The notes under the pieces were generated by a model. That model searched no databases. It saw only the letters and a program-made list of their open reading frames with translations, and was not told the origin of the DNA. A DNA stretch of 5,641 nucleotides from Zavarzinia sp. (GTDB taxonomy: Bacteria; Pseudomonadota; Alphaproteobacteria; Zavarziniales; Zavarziniaceae), in contig JAQVKV010000207.1 in the NCBI GenBank assembly GCA_028694545.1, forward strand, positions 1-5,641. Reading direction: 5' to 3'. Made by a program: the position numbers and the translations under genes. How positions within the stretch are numbered: position 1 is the first letter of the stretch; each line of letters starts with the position of its first letter. Positions 5,099-5,641 of the stretch are shown here, one piece after another.

Positions 5099-5641
5099 AT
5101 GACGGACCCCGTGGACGAGCGGATCCTGTCCGGCGAGGCCTGGCAGGATTTCTGCCGGACCATCGCCAATGCTGGCAACATCATCCTGCGCGAGACGGCA
5201 CCAGGCACCCTGCTCGACCGGGCGGAAGGTATCCGCTACATCTCGCGCCTGACGCGGGCCTTTCTCGAGGCGTCGGTCGAATATTCGGACCCGGACTTCC
5301 CCGCGCTACGCCGCCTCGCCCACGAGACGGTGAAGATCGGCGCCGACAATCCGGACAATGTCTATCTCTCGGCGACCGTCGCCGGTGACCGCGACTATCT
5401 GATCCGGGGCCAGCGCGGCACGATTTCCTATTTCTCCATCGGCTCGAAGGCGAACCGCTACGCGATCGACGGCACCATGGCCTCGACCGGGGAGCTGAAC
5501 GACAAGGATCTCGATATCCGACCGGATGGTTCCTTCGAGATCATCGCCAGCGCCACGCCGAAACCAGGCAACTGGTTGCCGCTGGCCGAGGACAGCACCC
5601 TGCTCGTCGTCCGCCAGTCCTATCTCGACCGGACGACCGAA
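5099..5641 (+). CDS. DUF1214 domain-containing protein, 3'-truncated by the window edge
   Basis: An uncharacterised family with no established reaction. The ATG at 5099 follows AGGAGG (5088-5093) by 5 bases; 181 codons are visible and the frame is open to the end. Residues 1-80 are mostly helical (EAWQDFCRTIANAGNIILRE, then GIRYISRLTRAFLEASVEY). From about 83 the pattern turns to beta-strands: DNPDNVYLSATVAGDRDYLIRGQRG, SYFSIGSKANR, ELNDKDLDIRPDGSFEIIAS and GNWLPLAEDSTLLVVRQSYLDR. These fit my recollection of the DUF1214 pattern (NPDN-Y near the start, GNWLPL and a VRQ-like strand near the end). No signal peptide or membrane segment is seen. The family is often accompanied by TetR regulators in catabolic regions, matching the divergent TetR gene here. 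The missing C-terminus prevents a full domain call. Confidence 0.75.
   Translation, partial: MTDPVDERILSGEAWQDFCRTIANAGNIILRETAPGTLLDRAEGIRYISRLTRAFLEASVEYSDPDFPALRRLAHETVKIGADNPDNVYLSATVAGDRDYLIRGQRGTISYFSIGSKANRYAIDGTMASTGELNDKDLDIRPDGSFEIIASATPKPGNWLPLAEDSTLLVVRQSYLDRTTE

Noticed and set aside
1..5641. Search for tRNA, rRNA, insertion sequence ends, CRISPR repeats or phage-like genes
   Set aside because: No cloverleaf-like segments, tandem spaced repeats, transposase motifs or integration duplications were seen by reading both strands; base composition looks uniform apart from short promoter regions.

Overview
The window is G+C-rich (roughly two thirds by eye) and densely coded, with strong GC preference at third codon positions. 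Its TolB, Pal and CpoB proteins have the look of alphaproteobacterial versions: Pal carries a GHCDERGT-type OmpA motif, CpoB has a QEDVEFRL coiled coil followed by an Ala/Pro linker and TPRs, and the short chorismate mutase ends in an EVIRHH-type helix. An alphaproteobacterium, perhaps Rhodospirillales-like, is my best guess; the genus cannot be read from this sequence.

The left three fifths (1-3423) is transcribed leftward. Read 5'->3' on the minus strand it holds a monofunctional AroQ-type chorismate mutase (3423-3091), tolB (2965-1619), pal (1406-918) and the first 251 codons of cpoB/ybgF (754 to beyond base 1). TolB and Pal are the periplasmic and outer-membrane parts of the Tol-Pal envelope-constriction machine, and CpoB is its periplasmic partner. 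The inner-membrane genes tolQ, tolR and tolA, which usually precede tolB, are not here; chorismate mutase occupies that place. A strong intrinsic terminator lies between pal and cpoB, and a candidate promoter follows it, so cpoB is probably transcribed separately.

The right two fifths (about 3511-5641) is a regulatory block. A rightward TetR-family gene (about 3638-4339) has a perfect Shine-Dalgarno but no ATG, and is divergent from chorismate mutase. It converges, with a 6-base gap, on a second TetR-family gene (4954-4346, GTG start, AefR-like C-terminal half). That second regulator is divergent from a rightward DUF1214-type gene (5099 to beyond the window end). The 144-base gap between them holds a candidate promoter followed by an AT-rich inverted repeat that could be the regulator's operator.

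No RNA genes, insertion sequences, CRISPR arrays, integration sites or origins were seen, and no gap without a gene exceeds about 215 bases. Nothing here looks like a clearly new system. The points most worth checking are the rearranged tol-pal context, the uncoupling of cpoB, the non-ATG TetR start and the TetR/DUF1214 intergenic operator.
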